Assembly (NCBI RefSeq): GCF_001192835.1
Contig: NZ_DF968183.1
Location: 1,009,021-1,073,020 of the forward strand
Reading direction: 5' to 3'
DNA length: 64,000 bases
Source: Lentimicrobium saccharophilum
Lineage (GTDB): Bacteria > Bacteroidota > Bacteroidia > Bacteroidales > Lentimicrobiaceae
A program made the position numbers and the translations under genes. Shown here in pieces: positions 9,156-18,043 of this stretch; position 1 is the stretch's first letter; every line of letters starts with the position of its first letter. The notes below the pieces were generated by a model, which searched no databases, was not told where the DNA came from, and worked only from the letters and a program-made list of their open reading frames with translations.

Positions 9156-10454
9156 ATGCGAATATCCAGTTCTGACGAAATCTTTCTTCATTTCAAACAG
9201 CACCCCTACATCAGTCTTGATTCGAGAAAAACACAGCCCGGAAGCCTGTTTTTTGCTCTGAAAGGCGAAAACTTCAACGGCAATCAGTATGCAAAACTAG
9301 CGCTTGAACAAGGAGCTGCCTATGCGGTAATAGATGATCCGGAATACTATACCGGAGAAAGGACACTACTCACCAGTGACACGCTGACCGCATTGCAGCA
9401 ACTTGCCGCTGACTACCGCAACACTTTGAATATTCCGGTAATCGGCATTACCGGCACAAACGGCAAAACCACTTCAAAGGAACTGATTTTTACTGCGCTT
9501 TCAACAAAATTCAGGGCCTGCGCAACTTCCGGAAATTTTAACAATCACATCGGTGTTCCTGTAACCCTGCTCAATATAAAGCCGGATACAGAAATAGCTA
9601 TTGTTGAAATGGGCGCCAATCATATCGGGGAAATAGCAGCACTATGCAGGATTGCCAGACCAACCCATGGACTGATTACCAACATCGGGAAAGCCCATCT
9701 CGAAGGCTTCGGCAGCCCCGAAGGGGTAATTAAAGCCAAAAAAGAACTTTATGATCATCTCAGGAAGAACGGAGGAACTGCCTTTGTTCACGGAAACGAT
9801 CATCTGCTGATGCAACTTTCGGAAGAACTGCCCCGCATTACTTACGGAAACTCCGGCAATGAGCCTTTTTTTGGTGAACTGATTGATGATGAGCCTTTTC
9901 TATCAGTGAAACTGCAAAAACCACTTTCCTTACAAATTCAAACACAACTGAGCGGGGGATACAACTTCTCAAATGTGATGGCCGCAATTGCCATTGCCGG
10001 TCATTTCAGGGTTAACCTCAATGATGCTGCCACCGCATTGCAGGCCTATGAACCAAAGATGAACCGCTCACAGGTGCTTCAAACAGGGAAAAATATCATT
10101 GTGCTTGATGCTTATAATGCCAATCCTTCCAGTATGACAGCAGCCATCAGCAATTTTTCTGCAAAAAGCCCTGATAAAAAGGTACTTATTCTTGGCGATA
10201 TGTTTGAGCTTGGCACTGCATCGGAACAAGAGCATAACAGTATTCTGGAACTCGCTGTTTCCTGTGGTTTTCGCCGGATTATCACAGCCGGACCTGAGTT
10301 TCACAAAGCTGCTGCATGTGCAGTTGATGTGCTGGCATTTCTTTCCGTTGAAGATCTCAGATTATACCTGCTGAACAATCCTTTATCCGGAGAGAACATC
10401 CTTATCAAGGGATCACGGGGCATGAAACTTGAAACCATTACCGATGCACTCTGA
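9156..10454 (+). CDS. murF: UDP-N-acetylmuramoyl-tripeptide--D-alanyl-D-alanine ligase
   Basis: 432 residues. MurF adds D-Ala-D-Ala to the UDP-MurNAc tripeptide, the last cytoplasmic step of peptidoglycan precursor synthesis, using ATP. The N-terminal domain has the uridine-nucleotide region SLDSRKTQPGSLFFALKG. The P-loop GITGTNGKTT covers residues 97-106. NFNNHIGVPVTLL and VEMGANHIGEIA are typical of MurF rather than the other Mur ligases, and the C-terminal domain has LDAYNANPSSM and LGDMFELG. Length is normal. It overlaps the following anmK by 11 bases, so the two are translationally linked cell-wall genes. Confidence 0.95.
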   Translation: MRISSSDEIFLHFKQHPYISLDSRKTQPGSLFFALKGENFNGNQYAKLALEQGAAYAVIDDPEYYTGERTLLTSDTLTALQQLAADYRNTLNIPVIGITGTNGKTTSKELIFTALSTKFRACATSGNFNNHIGVPVTLLNIKPDTEIAIVEMGANHIGEIAALCRIARPTHGLITNIGKAHLEGFGSPEGVIKAKKELYDHLRKNGGTAFVHGNDHLLMQLSEELPRITYGNSGNEPFFGELIDDEPFLSVKLQKPLSLQIQTQLSGGYNFSNVMAAIAIAGHFRVNLNDAATALQAYEPKMNRSQVLQTGKNIIVLDAYNANPSSMTAAISNFSAKSPDKKVLILGDMFELGTASEQEHNSILELAVSCGFRRIITAGPEFHKAAACAVDVLAFLSVEDLRLYLLNNPLSGENILIKGSRGMKLETITDAL

Positions 10455-11517
10455 AAGAGAAGAGACGGTTCAGGCCATCGGCCTGATGTCAGGAACCTCG
10501 CTTGACGGGCTGGATATTGCATGCTGCACATTCGGGTTTTCAGGCGATAAAACCAGTTTTTCCATTAATTGTGCCGAAACCATCCCTTATCAGCCTGACA
10601 TGATATTAAAACTCAGGCAGGCGGAACATGCCGGTGCGCTTGAATTCTTCAGAATCCACAATGCTTATGGGCAATGGACCGGCGAAGTTGTACGTGATTT
10701 TACCGAAAGATATCACCTTCATCCCCTCCTGATCGCCAGTCATGGCCATACGGTTTTCCACAGGCCGGAAGAGGGTTTTACCGTTCAGGCAGGCAATGGG
10801 GCGCAGATTGCCGCCATCACAGGAATCAGAACGGTTTGCGACTTTCGCTCCATTGACGTCGCGCTCGGAGGACAGGGCGCACCACTTGTACCGGTTGGCG
10901 ACCGGCTGCTTTTTGGCAATTACCATGCATGTGTTAATATCGGGGGGTTTTCAAATATTTCCATGGAGTCTGAAGGCAGCAGGATTGCATGGGATATCTG
11001 CCCTGCCAACTATGTATTGAATCATTATGCAGGCTTATCGGGCCTGAAATTTGATGATTCCGGCAAAATCGCCCGAAGCGGAAATCTTATACCCGGACTC
11101 TTTCAACAACTGAACAGTTTGGACTATTATTCGGCGAAACCGCCCAAATCGCTGGGACGTGAATGGGTAGAAGCAAACATTTATCCCCTGGCTGACAAAT
11201 ACCTCGATGACATACCCGGCATTCTTCATACACTGACGATGCATATCGCTGAACAAATCAGTTTGTCTCTTCCTGAAACGTCATTTGAAAAGGTATTGCT
11301 TACCGGTGGCGGCGTCCACAACAATTTCCTGATTGAAATTATCAGAAAAATGACATCCTGCCATATCGAAATTCCTGAGCCGAAAATAATTAACTTCAAA
11401 GAAGCATTAATATTTGCGTTACTGGGAGTGCTCCGGTACAAAAAAATCCCTAATTGCCTGGCTTATGTAACTGGTGCTGTTTCCGACAGTATCGGAGGAG
11501 CAATTTATGAAGCCTGA
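10444..11517 (+). CDS. anmK: anhydro-N-acetylmuramic acid kinase
   Basis: 357 residues from the ATG at 10444; a TTG five codons upstream is a weaker alternative. AnmK phosphorylates and opens 1,6-anhydro-MurNAc released during wall turnover, yielding MurNAc-6-phosphate for recycling. GLMSGTSLDGLD near residues 13-24 is the ATP-binding phosphate-1 loop of the family. SHGHTVFHRP, QAGNGAQIAAITG, TVCDFRSIDVALGGQGAPLVP, NIGGFSNIS, KSLGREW and LLTGGGVHNNFL follow in the expected order. The start lies inside murF. Length matches the family. The stop is followed by a 424-base gap. Confidence 0.94.
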   Translation: MHSEREETVQAIGLMSGTSLDGLDIACCTFGFSGDKTSFSINCAETIPYQPDMILKLRQAEHAGALEFFRIHNAYGQWTGEVVRDFTERYHLHPLLIASHGHTVFHRPEEGFTVQAGNGAQIAAITGIRTVCDFRSIDVALGGQGAPLVPVGDRLLFGNYHACVNIGGFSNISMESEGSRIAWDICPANYVLNHYAGLSGLKFDDSGKIARSGNLIPGLFQQLNSLDYYSAKPPKSLGREWVEANIYPLADKYLDDIPGILHTLTMHIAEQISLSLPETSFEKVLLTGGGVHNNFLIEIIRKMTSCHIEIPEPKIINFKEALIFALLGVLRYKKIPNCLAYVTGAVSDSIGGAIYEA

Positions 11518-11941
11518 AATTGCCGGAAAGACAAATAAACCCGGTTTACTCAACAGAAGGCCCGATAGGACTGAACTATTATTGATTTTATGAGGGTAAT
11601 CCCGATTCAGGGTTTGTTCGGTACAATTCTTATTGCGCTGATTACAAACCATTTAATCTTTTAAGCACTATCAAATGCTTAATCCGGGACGAAAACATCC
11701 AGGATCAATTTCCTTGCCTAAAAATTATGAACATTTGCTCATAATTATGTAATTTTGTTTGTGGTTTCAATTTCCTAAGCGGAAAGGGATTACCATCTTT
11801 ATAGCAATCCATTATCGGACAGGCCCTGAGTTACTGAAAAGATTTGTTATCTTTGATAAGGCAGATGCCAGGATTTAACCTTTTAATCCAACTGCCTTAA
11901 TCCGGCCATAAATTGAATCAATAATAATTGTAAAATACCAG
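11518..11941. other. intergenic region before the copper-type receptor
   Basis: No gene was found in these 424 bases. Two sequences match the TAnnTTTG -7 consensus on the plus strand: TAATTTTG at 11750-11757 and TATCTTTG at 11848-11855. Neither has a well-placed TTG upstream. The second, about 86 bases before the receptor start, is the better candidate. No convincing terminator was seen after anmK. Confidence 0.4.
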
Positions 11942-14119
11942 ATGAGGAGGAATAGAACGAAAAGTTTTTTCGGAAACAGCAAACGGATAATAAGCGGTCT
12001 GATTGCAATTACCTCAGTATTCTTTATGCCAACAGCAGAAGTTGTTGCACAGCAAAAGGACAGTATTGTGCAATTACCGGTGTTTGAACTGACCGACACC
12101 TCTGTTTACCGCAGGATGCCTGTTTCAGTCATAAATGCAGGTTCACTTGAACAGATCAGGGAAGTGGATCTGGGAGAAATTCTCAGGCGGCAACCAAATG
12201 TCAGCGGGATCCGGCGGGGAGGTTATGCGTTAGATCCCGTTGTAAGGGGATTCAGGTACTCGCAGATCAGCGTATTTCTGGATGAAGGGATTCATATTGA
12301 AGGGGGATGTCCCAATCGTATGGATCCGGTGCTCGCGCATATTGAACCTGAGCAGGTCAACAGTCTGGAGATTGTGAAAGGCCCCTATCTGCTGCAATAC
12401 GGCCCTGCACCTTCAGCCAGCATTCATATAAAAACCAGACCTGATCAATCAGCATTTAACCGGGGCTTCCATGCAACCTCCCATACTGGTTTCGATGCCG
12501 GCAGGAACGGATTAAAACAACACATCAGCCTTCTTTTCTCTGCTGAAAAGGCATTCCTGAGTTTAGGCGGCGGGATAAAAGATTACGACAATTACACTGA
12601 CGGCAATGGCAAAGAGTGGAATTCCTCTTTTACCAAGAAAGATATCTCGGCAGATGCAGGCTTCAGAACCGGTAAATCCGGATTCCTGATCCTTTCTTAC
12701 AGAGGATCTTTTGGTAAGGACATCCTCTTCCCGGCCCTCCCCATGGATGAAACAATAGGCAATACCAATATCTTTTCCGGTTATTTCGAAAGATACGATC
12801 CGGCGAATCCTGAAAAACGGCTGACATTGTCGGCATATCATTCGAAGGTGTATCATGTGATGGATAACAGCTTCAGGCCGCAATACTCTCAGGTAGTTCC
12901 ACCCTACAACGGCATCATGCAGGCAACCGCCATTGCCAATGCTTCATCTACAGGTGGCAGATTCTCCATCTCCTACCCATTCAAAAGCCTGAATATGCTT
13001 CATGGAATTGATACCAGAATCACTACAAAGGACGGAACCAGAGATATGCGCATGATTATGATCATGGACGGGCAGGAATATACCTCAGAGAAAAAAATCA
13101 ACCTTTGGCGAGATGCGCTGATATTTAATACCGGGCTTTTTACCTCAGCAGTATTGAAAAAAGGAAAAACTGAAGCTTTTATAGCGGCACGCCTTGATCT
13201 TAACCATGCTGAATCCGGAGATACGCTGATTGTTGCAAAGGAGGGTAATCTATGGTATAAAAGTACGCCCGTAAACCAGTTATTATACAGTATATCCGGA
13301 AACATCACCTACAGACTGACAAAAAAAACAACTATAGGCGTGGGGTTGGCAAGAAGCCAGCGTGCTGGAGATATGCAGGAAAGGTATATAAAATTCCTTG
13401 CAACCGGGTTCGACCGTTACGACTATTTGGGCAATCCGCTGATAAAACCTGAAACTAATCATCAGGCCGACCTTATGCTGACCTACAGGCCAGGGAAAGC
13501 ACAACTACTTGTGAATTTGTTTATTTCAAGAATTGACAACTATATAACAGGCGTATTACTTCCGCCGAATGTTGCCCGGCCATTGAGTCAGGGCGCGCCG
13601 GGTGTTAAACAGTTCGGAAACGTTGATGCGGCAGTTTTTACAGGGCTTGAAGCATCACTTTCATGGATACCATTTAAAAATTCCAATATCGGGGTCTCTG
13701 GGGCCTATACATTTGCCTACTTCACCAAAGCTGAAAAAATCATCCTCGAAAACAACCAACTGGCCGGAACAGAAGTAATTAAAAATGATCCGGTACCGGA
13801 GATCCCGGCCCTGGATGCCACAATGATTTTCTCATACAAATTCCGGAAACCCCGGTTAAAACCCCAATTAACCGTAAGGGCTGTTGCAGCGCAAAATCAT
13901 GTATCTATTTCTTATTATGAAGAAAAGTCCCCGGGGTATGTGATTACCGATCTGGCATTGAATTATTACCCGCACAAATCAGTTTCACTCTCAGCCGGCG
14001 TAAGTAATCTCTTTGACATCGCCTGCTACGACCACCTCAACCGCAGATTGCTTGGGAGCAATGAGAAATTGTATGAACCGGGCAGGTCATTTTATATCAA
14101 TCTCAAAATTAAAATTTAA
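11942..14119 (+). CDS. TonB-dependent outer-membrane receptor, copper type (OprC/NosA-like)
   Basis: 725 residues with signal peptide (ending VVAQQ). The plug domain covers about residues 45-165 (SLEQIREVDLGEILRRQPNV, then GYALDPVVRGFRYSQI), and a beta-barrel runs to the last strand FYINLKIKI. Unlike SusC proteins it has no N-terminal carboxypeptidase-like domain and no SusD partner. The plug carries GGCPNRMDP, with Cys123 and Met127 in a CxxxM arrangement, and the barrel carries YHVMD, with His305 and Met307 as HxM. In Pseudomonas OprC the copper site uses CxxxM and HxM residues at nearly the same separation (recalled, not computed). A methionine-rich stretch (DMRMIMIMDG) lies near residue 375. 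The next gene encodes an MbnP-like lipoprotein, also linked to copper. Uptake would rely on the ExbBD-TonB genes at 18214-20226 or others. Confidence 0.82.
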   Translation: MRRNRTKSFFGNSKRIISGLIAITSVFFMPTAEVVAQQKDSIVQLPVFELTDTSVYRRMPVSVINAGSLEQIREVDLGEILRRQPNVSGIRRGGYALDPVVRGFRYSQISVFLDEGIHIEGGCPNRMDPVLAHIEPEQVNSLEIVKGPYLLQYGPAPSASIHIKTRPDQSAFNRGFHATSHTGFDAGRNGLKQHISLLFSAEKAFLSLGGGIKDYDNYTDGNGKEWNSSFTKKDISADAGFRTGKSGFLILSYRGSFGKDILFPALPMDETIGNTNIFSGYFERYDPANPEKRLTLSAYHSKVYHVMDNSFRPQYSQVVPPYNGIMQATAIANASSTGGRFSISYPFKSLNMLHGIDTRITTKDGTRDMRMIMIMDGQEYTSEKKINLWRDALIFNTGLFTSAVLKKGKTEAFIAARLDLNHAESGDTLIVAKEGNLWYKSTPVNQLLYSISGNITYRLTKKTTIGVGLARSQRAGDMQERYIKFLATGFDRYDYLGNPLIKPETNHQADLMLTYRPGKAQLLVNLFISRIDNYITGVLLPPNVARPLSQGAPGVKQFGNVDAAVFTGLEASLSWIPFKNSNIGVSGAYTFAYFTKAEKIILENNQLAGTEVIKNDPVPEIPALDATMIFSYKFRKPRLKPQLTVRAVAAQNHVSISYYEEKSPGYVITDLALNYYPHKSVSLSAGVSNLFDIACYDHLNRRLLGSNEKLYEPGRSFYINLKIKI

Positions 14120-14134
14120 CTAAATCCGGCGAAT

Positions 14135-14926
14135 ATGCGACCCAACTATAAAATACTTGTTTTACTCATGGCCATTTCGATGATCGCATGCACCGAAAAA
14201 GATCCTTCTGCATCTGAAAACGGATTAAAAATTATTTTCAGCCATCAGGTAGATAATGAACCGCTGATTACCGACCAGATGATTTATGAAAACGCGGCCG
14301 GAAATCCCTATGAAGTGACCGAGATCATGTATTTCATTTCAGATCTGACACTTTACCACAGCGACGGCAGCGTCATCAGACCATCAGATTGGGAAGACAT
14401 CCATTACACCGATACCAATATTCCCGAAACACTGGAGTGGCTTGCCGGGAAAAATATACCAGCCGGGCATTACGACAGCCTAACTTTCACATTCGGCCTG
14501 TCCGAAGAGCGGAATGAATCGTTTATGTTTGTAAACCCGCCTGAAGTCAACATGGTATGGCCTGAAGTACTTGGAGGCGGATACCATTATCTCATGCTGA
14601 ACGGATGGTGGGAAGATCTTCAGGGAGTCAGACAACCCTATAATTTCCACCTTGGCATCGGACAGATATATGAAAATAATTCCGGACTGGTGCCTGACAT
14701 CACCGGATTTGTTCACAATTATTTTACTGTAAATCCAAACGGGGGACCTTTTTATATAGCGGCTGAAGGCATTTCGGAATTAACCCTGACCATGCATATT
14801 GAAAGCTGGTTTGAGACACCCTTCATATACGATCACAACCAATGGGGTGGAGCAATCATGCAGATTCAGGATGCAATGTACATTGGCAGTATGAACGGAA
14901 GGGATGCATTTTCGATTAAACAATAA
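14135..14926 (+). CDS. MbnP-like lipoprotein, probable copper-binding partner of the receptor
   Basis: 263 residues with a lipobox (SMIAC, Cys19). The body resembles the MbnP family: LKIIFSHQVDNEPL, EVTEIMYFISDLTLY, IPAGHYDSLTFTFGL, then a Trp-rich stretch GGGYHYLMLNGWWED and FHLGIG. MbnP proteins are periplasmic partners in methanobactin clusters and in bacteria lacking methanobactin; the founding member binds copper, through an unusual oxidised Trp made by MbnH. No MbnH-like di-haem gene lies nearby, so that modification is unsupported here. The gene is 15 bases after the receptor, in one operon, and ends at a strong hairpin. Assignment rests on recalled family features. Confidence 0.72.
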   Translation: MRPNYKILVLLMAISMIACTEKDPSASENGLKIIFSHQVDNEPLITDQMIYENAAGNPYEVTEIMYFISDLTLYHSDGSVIRPSDWEDIHYTDTNIPETLEWLAGKNIPAGHYDSLTFTFGLSEERNESFMFVNPPEVNMVWPEVLGGGYHYLMLNGWWEDLQGVRQPYNFHLGIGQIYENNSGLVPDITGFVHNYFTVNPNGGPFYIAAEGISELTLTMHIESWFETPFIYDHNQWGGAIMQIQDAMYIGSMNGRDAFSIKQ

Positions 14927-14955
14927 CAGCAGTGCCATAAAACACTGCTGTTATT
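14922..14955. terminator. bidirectional terminator hairpin between convergent operons
   Basis: AATAACAGCAGTG pairs perfectly (13 bp) with CACTGCTGTTATT across an 8-base loop. The plus-strand stop codon lies in the first arm. The minus-strand Spy/CpxP-like gene ends 20 bases beyond it. Confidence 0.75.
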
Positions 14956-14974
14956 CCTGAAAACATTCCTTCAC

Positions 14975-15520
14975 CTAATCATAGTACGGGCAATCCCTTC
15001 CGTTACGCATGCCCGGCCCCCTGCGACCTGGCTTCATATTAACATCGTTCCGGCCTCTGCCATAACCACGCCCGCAATTGTTATCGTACCAGGTTTTCTG
15101 CTCATCATTCAGCAATGCCTTGATGCTGCGACGGTGTGCTTCCCTTTCTTTCATGATGTCACCGCGAAGTTTTGATATCTCGTCAATAGCGTTATCTATG
15201 GCCTTTTCATCTTGTTTTTCAGCAAGCTGAAGGGTACGTAACCTGGCCTGTTTCTCTCCGATTTCTGCACGCAACAATTCCGCTTTGCGAAAATGTGCAG
15301 TTCTCAGCTTTTCAATGCTGGTTTTCTGCTCATCAGTAAGACCGGGAATATCTTCAGCCCAATAGCCTTTGGCAGGACGTTGCATTTCCTGTCCCCCTCC
15401 GGGTCCGTATCCTCCTCTGAAACCCCGGCCAGGTCTTTGGGCTGAAAGGTCAGCTGAAGTAACGGTTAACATTACCATTCCGGCAATAAGGGCGATTAAT
15501 TTCATTTTGTTGATTTTCAT
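14975..15520 (-). CDS. Spy/CpxP-like periplasmic protein
   Basis: 181 residues; a second Met at residue 6 may be the true start. A signal peptide ends near LSAQR. A Gly/Arg-rich linker is followed by a helical region with two LTxxQ-like motifs: GLTDEQKTSIEKL near residue 60 and LLNDEQKTWYD near residue 137. That layout is typical of Spy/CpxP/ZraP envelope chaperones. The C-terminus is again Gly/Arg/Pro-rich and holds two Cys residues (NNCGRG and DCPYYD). It is last in an operon with an ECF sigma factor, an anti-sigma factor and a second LTxxQ-type protein, suggesting a stress- or metal-induced chaperone. No substrate can be inferred. Confidence 0.75.
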   Translation of the reverse strand: MKINKMKLIALIAGMVMLTVTSADLSAQRPGRGFRGGYGPGGGQEMQRPAKGYWAEDIPGLTDEQKTSIEKLRTAHFRKAELLRAEIGEKQARLRTLQLAEKQDEKAIDNAIDEISKLRGDIMKEREAHRRSIKALLNDEQKTWYDNNCGRGYGRGRNDVNMKPGRRGPGMRNGRDCPYYD

Positions 15521-15583
15521 AACATTAAAATTTGACTGTTGAAAAAAAAGTTAGTTTGCAGTTTATTGGTTTGTCAGTTTTCA

Positions 15584-16120
15584 TTATCGTCTGCCACGGC
15601 GAAACCGGTGTCCCTCTCCCCGGCCGGCCGGCGGAACATCGCCCTTCAGCAACTCATGATAGAATAACACGAGTTCATCCCGCTGTTCAGGTCTGGCAAT
15701 GTTCCATACATCGCGCATATGCCCAACCGTTTTTAATTTGATTTCTCCGTGAATATCTCCTATTAAAAAGCACAATTGTTCGATTCTGAGAGAATCGGGA
15801 TGATCTTTCATCACTTCAGCTATCAGTTCTCCGTTCAGATCCTTTAATTCGGCAAACAAAGGAGCTACTAAGTCGCGCTGTCTGAGCCTGGAATCATGGA
15901 ACTGCATGGCCTGATTTTCATCAAAACCGGCTTCACGGATTATCATAGCCGGCCGGGGCCTGTTCCTTTCCCACATAAACATACTGCTGTCTGATTTTTG
16001 ATCCGTAGCCGTTTCAGTTTGTCTCACTTTATAATAAACGGTAAATACAGCTGCCAGGTTAATGACAGTCAGTAGGATAATCAAAAGCAGTATAATCCTG
16101 CTGGTTCTTGCAGTTATCAT
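15584..16120 (-). CDS. CnrX/ZraP-like membrane-anchored periplasmic sensor candidate
   Basis: 178 residues. One N-terminal transmembrane segment (about residues 9-30, IILLLIILLTVINLAAVF) is followed by a helical periplasmic domain: REAGFDENQAMQFHDSRLRQRD, a middle helix and IARPEQRDELVLFYHELL. This layout matches heavy-metal sensor proteins of the CnrX/ZraP type. Several His and Met residues (FHDSR, GDIHGE, VGHMRD, FYHEL) could bind metal, but no site can be assigned. The tail is Arg/Gly-rich. Its start overlaps the anti-sigma stop by 4 bases, so production is coupled to the anti-sigma factor, as in sensor/anti-sigma/sigma systems such as CnrYXH. Confidence 0.65.
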   Translation of the reverse strand: MITARTSRIILLLIILLTVINLAAVFTVYYKVRQTETATDQKSDSSMFMWERNRPRPAMIIREAGFDENQAMQFHDSRLRQRDLVAPLFAELKDLNGELIAEVMKDHPDSLRIEQLCFLIGDIHGEIKLKTVGHMRDVWNIARPEQRDELVLFYHELLKGDVPPAGRGEGHRFRRGRR

Positions 16121-16599
16121 TTATCCTCGTTTTTTTCGTTATCAAAAAAATACGTTTCCAGCCGTTCAAGTGAAGCTTCCTGCTGCATGATTTCCTGCGC
16201 ATAGGCTTCCTGCAAGCCGGAAGCTGCATCTTCCCGAACAACATAACCATTGAAAAAAGGCACTAATACCCTGCTTCCAAGCCATATTCCAAGGAAGACT
16301 GCCGCAGCAAGGCCGGTGAGAGAGGTACCAAACTGAAAGGTGTTTATTTTTAACCAGCCATGCTCGAAACGGTTGGCTTTACCGGCCCTTAACCTGCTTA
16401 TTACATTGTAATAGAATTCGGGGTTTTCTTCAGTAACCCTTTCAGCAGCAACAACCTGAAAGGCTTCTGAATATAATTCAGAAAACCTGCGGCAGGTAAT
16501 GCATTCCTGAAGGTGCCGGTCCAAATCCGGATTGTACTGCCGCACATCTGCAGAGGCAGTGTAATCAAGGATTAATTTTTGAGCATCACGGCATTTCAT
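16117..16599 (-). CDS. zinc-binding (ZAS-type) transmembrane anti-sigma factor
   Basis: 160 residues. The N-terminus carries the anti-sigma zinc motif HLQECITC (His29, Cys33, Cys36), with an extra Cys at residue 3. One transmembrane segment follows at about residues 87-112 (SLTGLAAAVFLGIWLGSRVLV), then a short periplasmic tail. Such proteins hold their ECF sigma factor inactive at the inner membrane until an envelope signal arrives. The sigma gene lies 50 bases upstream. The 4-base overlap with the CnrX-like gene supports a single signalling unit. Confidence 0.82.
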   Translation of the reverse strand: MKCRDAQKLILDYTASADVRQYNPDLDRHLQECITCRRFSELYSEAFQVVAAERVTEENPEFYYNVISRLRAGKANRFEHGWLKINTFQFGTSLTGLAAAVFLGIWLGSRVLVPFFNGYVVREDAASGLQEAYAQEIMQQEASLERLETYFFDNEKNEDK

Positions 16600-16649
16600 C
16601 TGACTAAGCTTTTAAGTTTGACACAAATTGCGCTGATTACTTGCGCATA

Positions 16650-17219
16650 TTAAAGATTCTTATAATTTTTCAGTTTTTTCTGCAAGTTAATTTTTGCCCT
16701 GTGGATCAATGATTCCACTGCCGGGAGGCTGACCTGCATGACTTCCGCAATTTCAGCATAAGGAAGTTCTTCGAATTTATTCAGCGTAAAAGCAACCCTT
16801 TGGTTCTCAGGCAGACTGTCAATTGCAGATTTCAGCAAATGCCTCAACTCATTTGACTCCAGTTGATTATCCTCTGTATATGGTTCCCCGGATTTATGAT
16901 TATCAACATCATCTGCCAGTCCGAACACTGCTCCGATTTCATACAGAAACCGTTTCTTCCTGTTGTTCCTGATGTGGTTCAGCGATCTGTTCACGGCAAT
17001 GCGGTAGAGCCAGGTGCTGATTTTTGAATCCCCCCTGAAGCGGTGCGCATTTTTCAAGGCTTCCACAAATACATCCTGGGCAATATCTTCAGCATCTTCA
17101 TGGTTGTGCAACAGGCCGAGACATACATTGATGACCTGCAGTTGATGTGTCTTAACCAAAAACCGCCCCGCTTCAGGGTCTCCGGCAGCAAGGCCTGAAA
17201 TCAATTCACTGTCGGTCAT
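16650..17219 (-). CDS. ECF-type RNA polymerase sigma factor
   Basis: 189 residues. Region 2 spans about residues 25-95, with HEDAEDIAQDVFVEAL, STWLYRIAVNRSLNHIRNN and basic residues after it. Region 4 spans about 125-185, with SLPENQRVAFTLNKF, YAEIAEVM and SLPAVESLIHRAKINL. This is a complete short sigma factor without regions 1 or 3. It heads the operon sigma, anti-sigma, CnrX-like, Spy-like. The bases before it include CGTC on the minus strand, which resembles ECF-type -10 boxes, so autoregulation is possible but unproven. Confidence 0.92.
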   Translation of the reverse strand: MTDSELISGLAAGDPEAGRFLVKTHQLQVINVCLGLLHNHEDAEDIAQDVFVEALKNAHRFRGDSKISTWLYRIAVNRSLNHIRNNRKKRFLYEIGAVFGLADDVDNHKSGEPYTEDNQLESNELRHLLKSAIDSLPENQRVAFTLNKFEELPYAEIAEVMQVSLPAVESLIHRAKINLQKKLKNYKNL

Positions 17220-17433
17220 AATGCTGTTTTAAACTCATTTGGATGACGGAAAATATATTAATATTTTGACAGATCAGCATCAAAAAACTTGCGCTCATGC
17301 CTAAAGTTAATTCACTCAACCCAGTTTCACCGGTCTTTTCGGAATGGGAATCCATAAATTATTCAAAAAAATAATGCTGCTTTCTCTCGCCGGAAAACTT
17401 ATCAGCCAGACAGTTATCCGGTCAATTAATCCT

Positions 17434-17441
17434 TAACTTTG
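17434..17441 (+). promoter_or_regulatory. candidate -7 box for the small protein at 17476
   Basis: TAACTTTG fits TAnnTTTG and lies 34 bases before the ATG at 17476. No clear TTG lies at the -33 distance. Confidence 0.45.
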
Positions 17442-17475
17442 CGCGTGCAAACATAATGAACAAATAGGCGGTCAG

Positions 17476-17817
17476 ATGAAACCCCGGAACAGAGCAATAT
17501 ATTTTATTTTATTGATTGCTACGTTTTATCTGTCGTTGCATGTGACTTATCCTGATTTGCAGGGAGATCATCTCTGCGACTCAGAGCTTGTTTACGGACA
17601 GAAAACATTCGCACTCCTGCCCATATGCCCCGAAAACAGGGAAACCGGATTTGAGAAAACCCCGCTAAGTCAGGAAAATTCAGCACCTGATGTTTTTCTC
17701 AAACCCCGCTATTATTATCAAAGACTCTTAAATCTTTTACCTGGGATCTTCCGGACTAAACTCACCTTCCCTGAATCAACAGAGCTTCTCAATCTTTTCT
17801 GTGTATTGAGGATATAG
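17476..17817 (+). CDS. hypothetical small protein with N-terminal membrane segment
   Basis: 113 residues, not recognised. An N-terminal hydrophobic segment (about residues 8-24, IYFILLIATFYLSLHV) could be a signal anchor. The rest is mostly polar, with Cys residues at GDHLCDSE, LLPICPEN and near the end (LFCVLRI). A good -7 box just upstream supports it as a real gene. It is divergent from the ECF sigma operon, so the two may share control signals. The function is unknown. Confidence 0.5.
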   Translation: MKPRNRAIYFILLIATFYLSLHVTYPDLQGDHLCDSELVYGQKTFALLPICPENRETGFEKTPLSQENSAPDVFLKPRYYYQRLLNLLPGIFRTKLTFPESTELLNLFCVLRI

Positions 17818-17901
17818 AATCCCTTTCCCATTGCCGGTTTCCGGCTTCAGACCAATCATATTGCTGGTTTTCAAAGGATTCAAAATTTAATTCACACGAC
17901 C

Positions 17902-18021
17902 ATGTCAGCTGAAAGTTCAGAAAAATCAGGCATGTCAGGATTTAAGCCATTTTTAATTATTCTGGCTATCCTGATCGGGATATCGCTGCTGCTGAAAGTA
18001 GTTATCTCTCTGTTAATGTAA
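17902..18021 (+). CDS. 39-residue single-pass membrane protein
   Basis: A short open frame from the ATG at 17902 encodes 39 residues: a polar, Ser-rich N-terminus, then one strong hydrophobic segment (about residues 17-38, FLIILAILIGISLLL). It is followed within 25 bases by a Rho-independent terminator, which suggests a real short transcription unit. It lies before exbB but is separated from it by that terminator. No family was recognised. The alternative is a chance hydrophobic frame, but the terminator argues against that. Confidence 0.5.
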   Translation: MSAESSEKSGMSGFKPFLIILAILIGISLLLKVVISLLM

Positions 18022-18043
18022 TTATTACAATAACATTTGTGAG

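Noticed and set aside
11518..11941. Possible riboswitch before the TonB receptor
   Set aside because: No recognisable conserved core or consistent stem set was found; only promoter-like boxes are seen.
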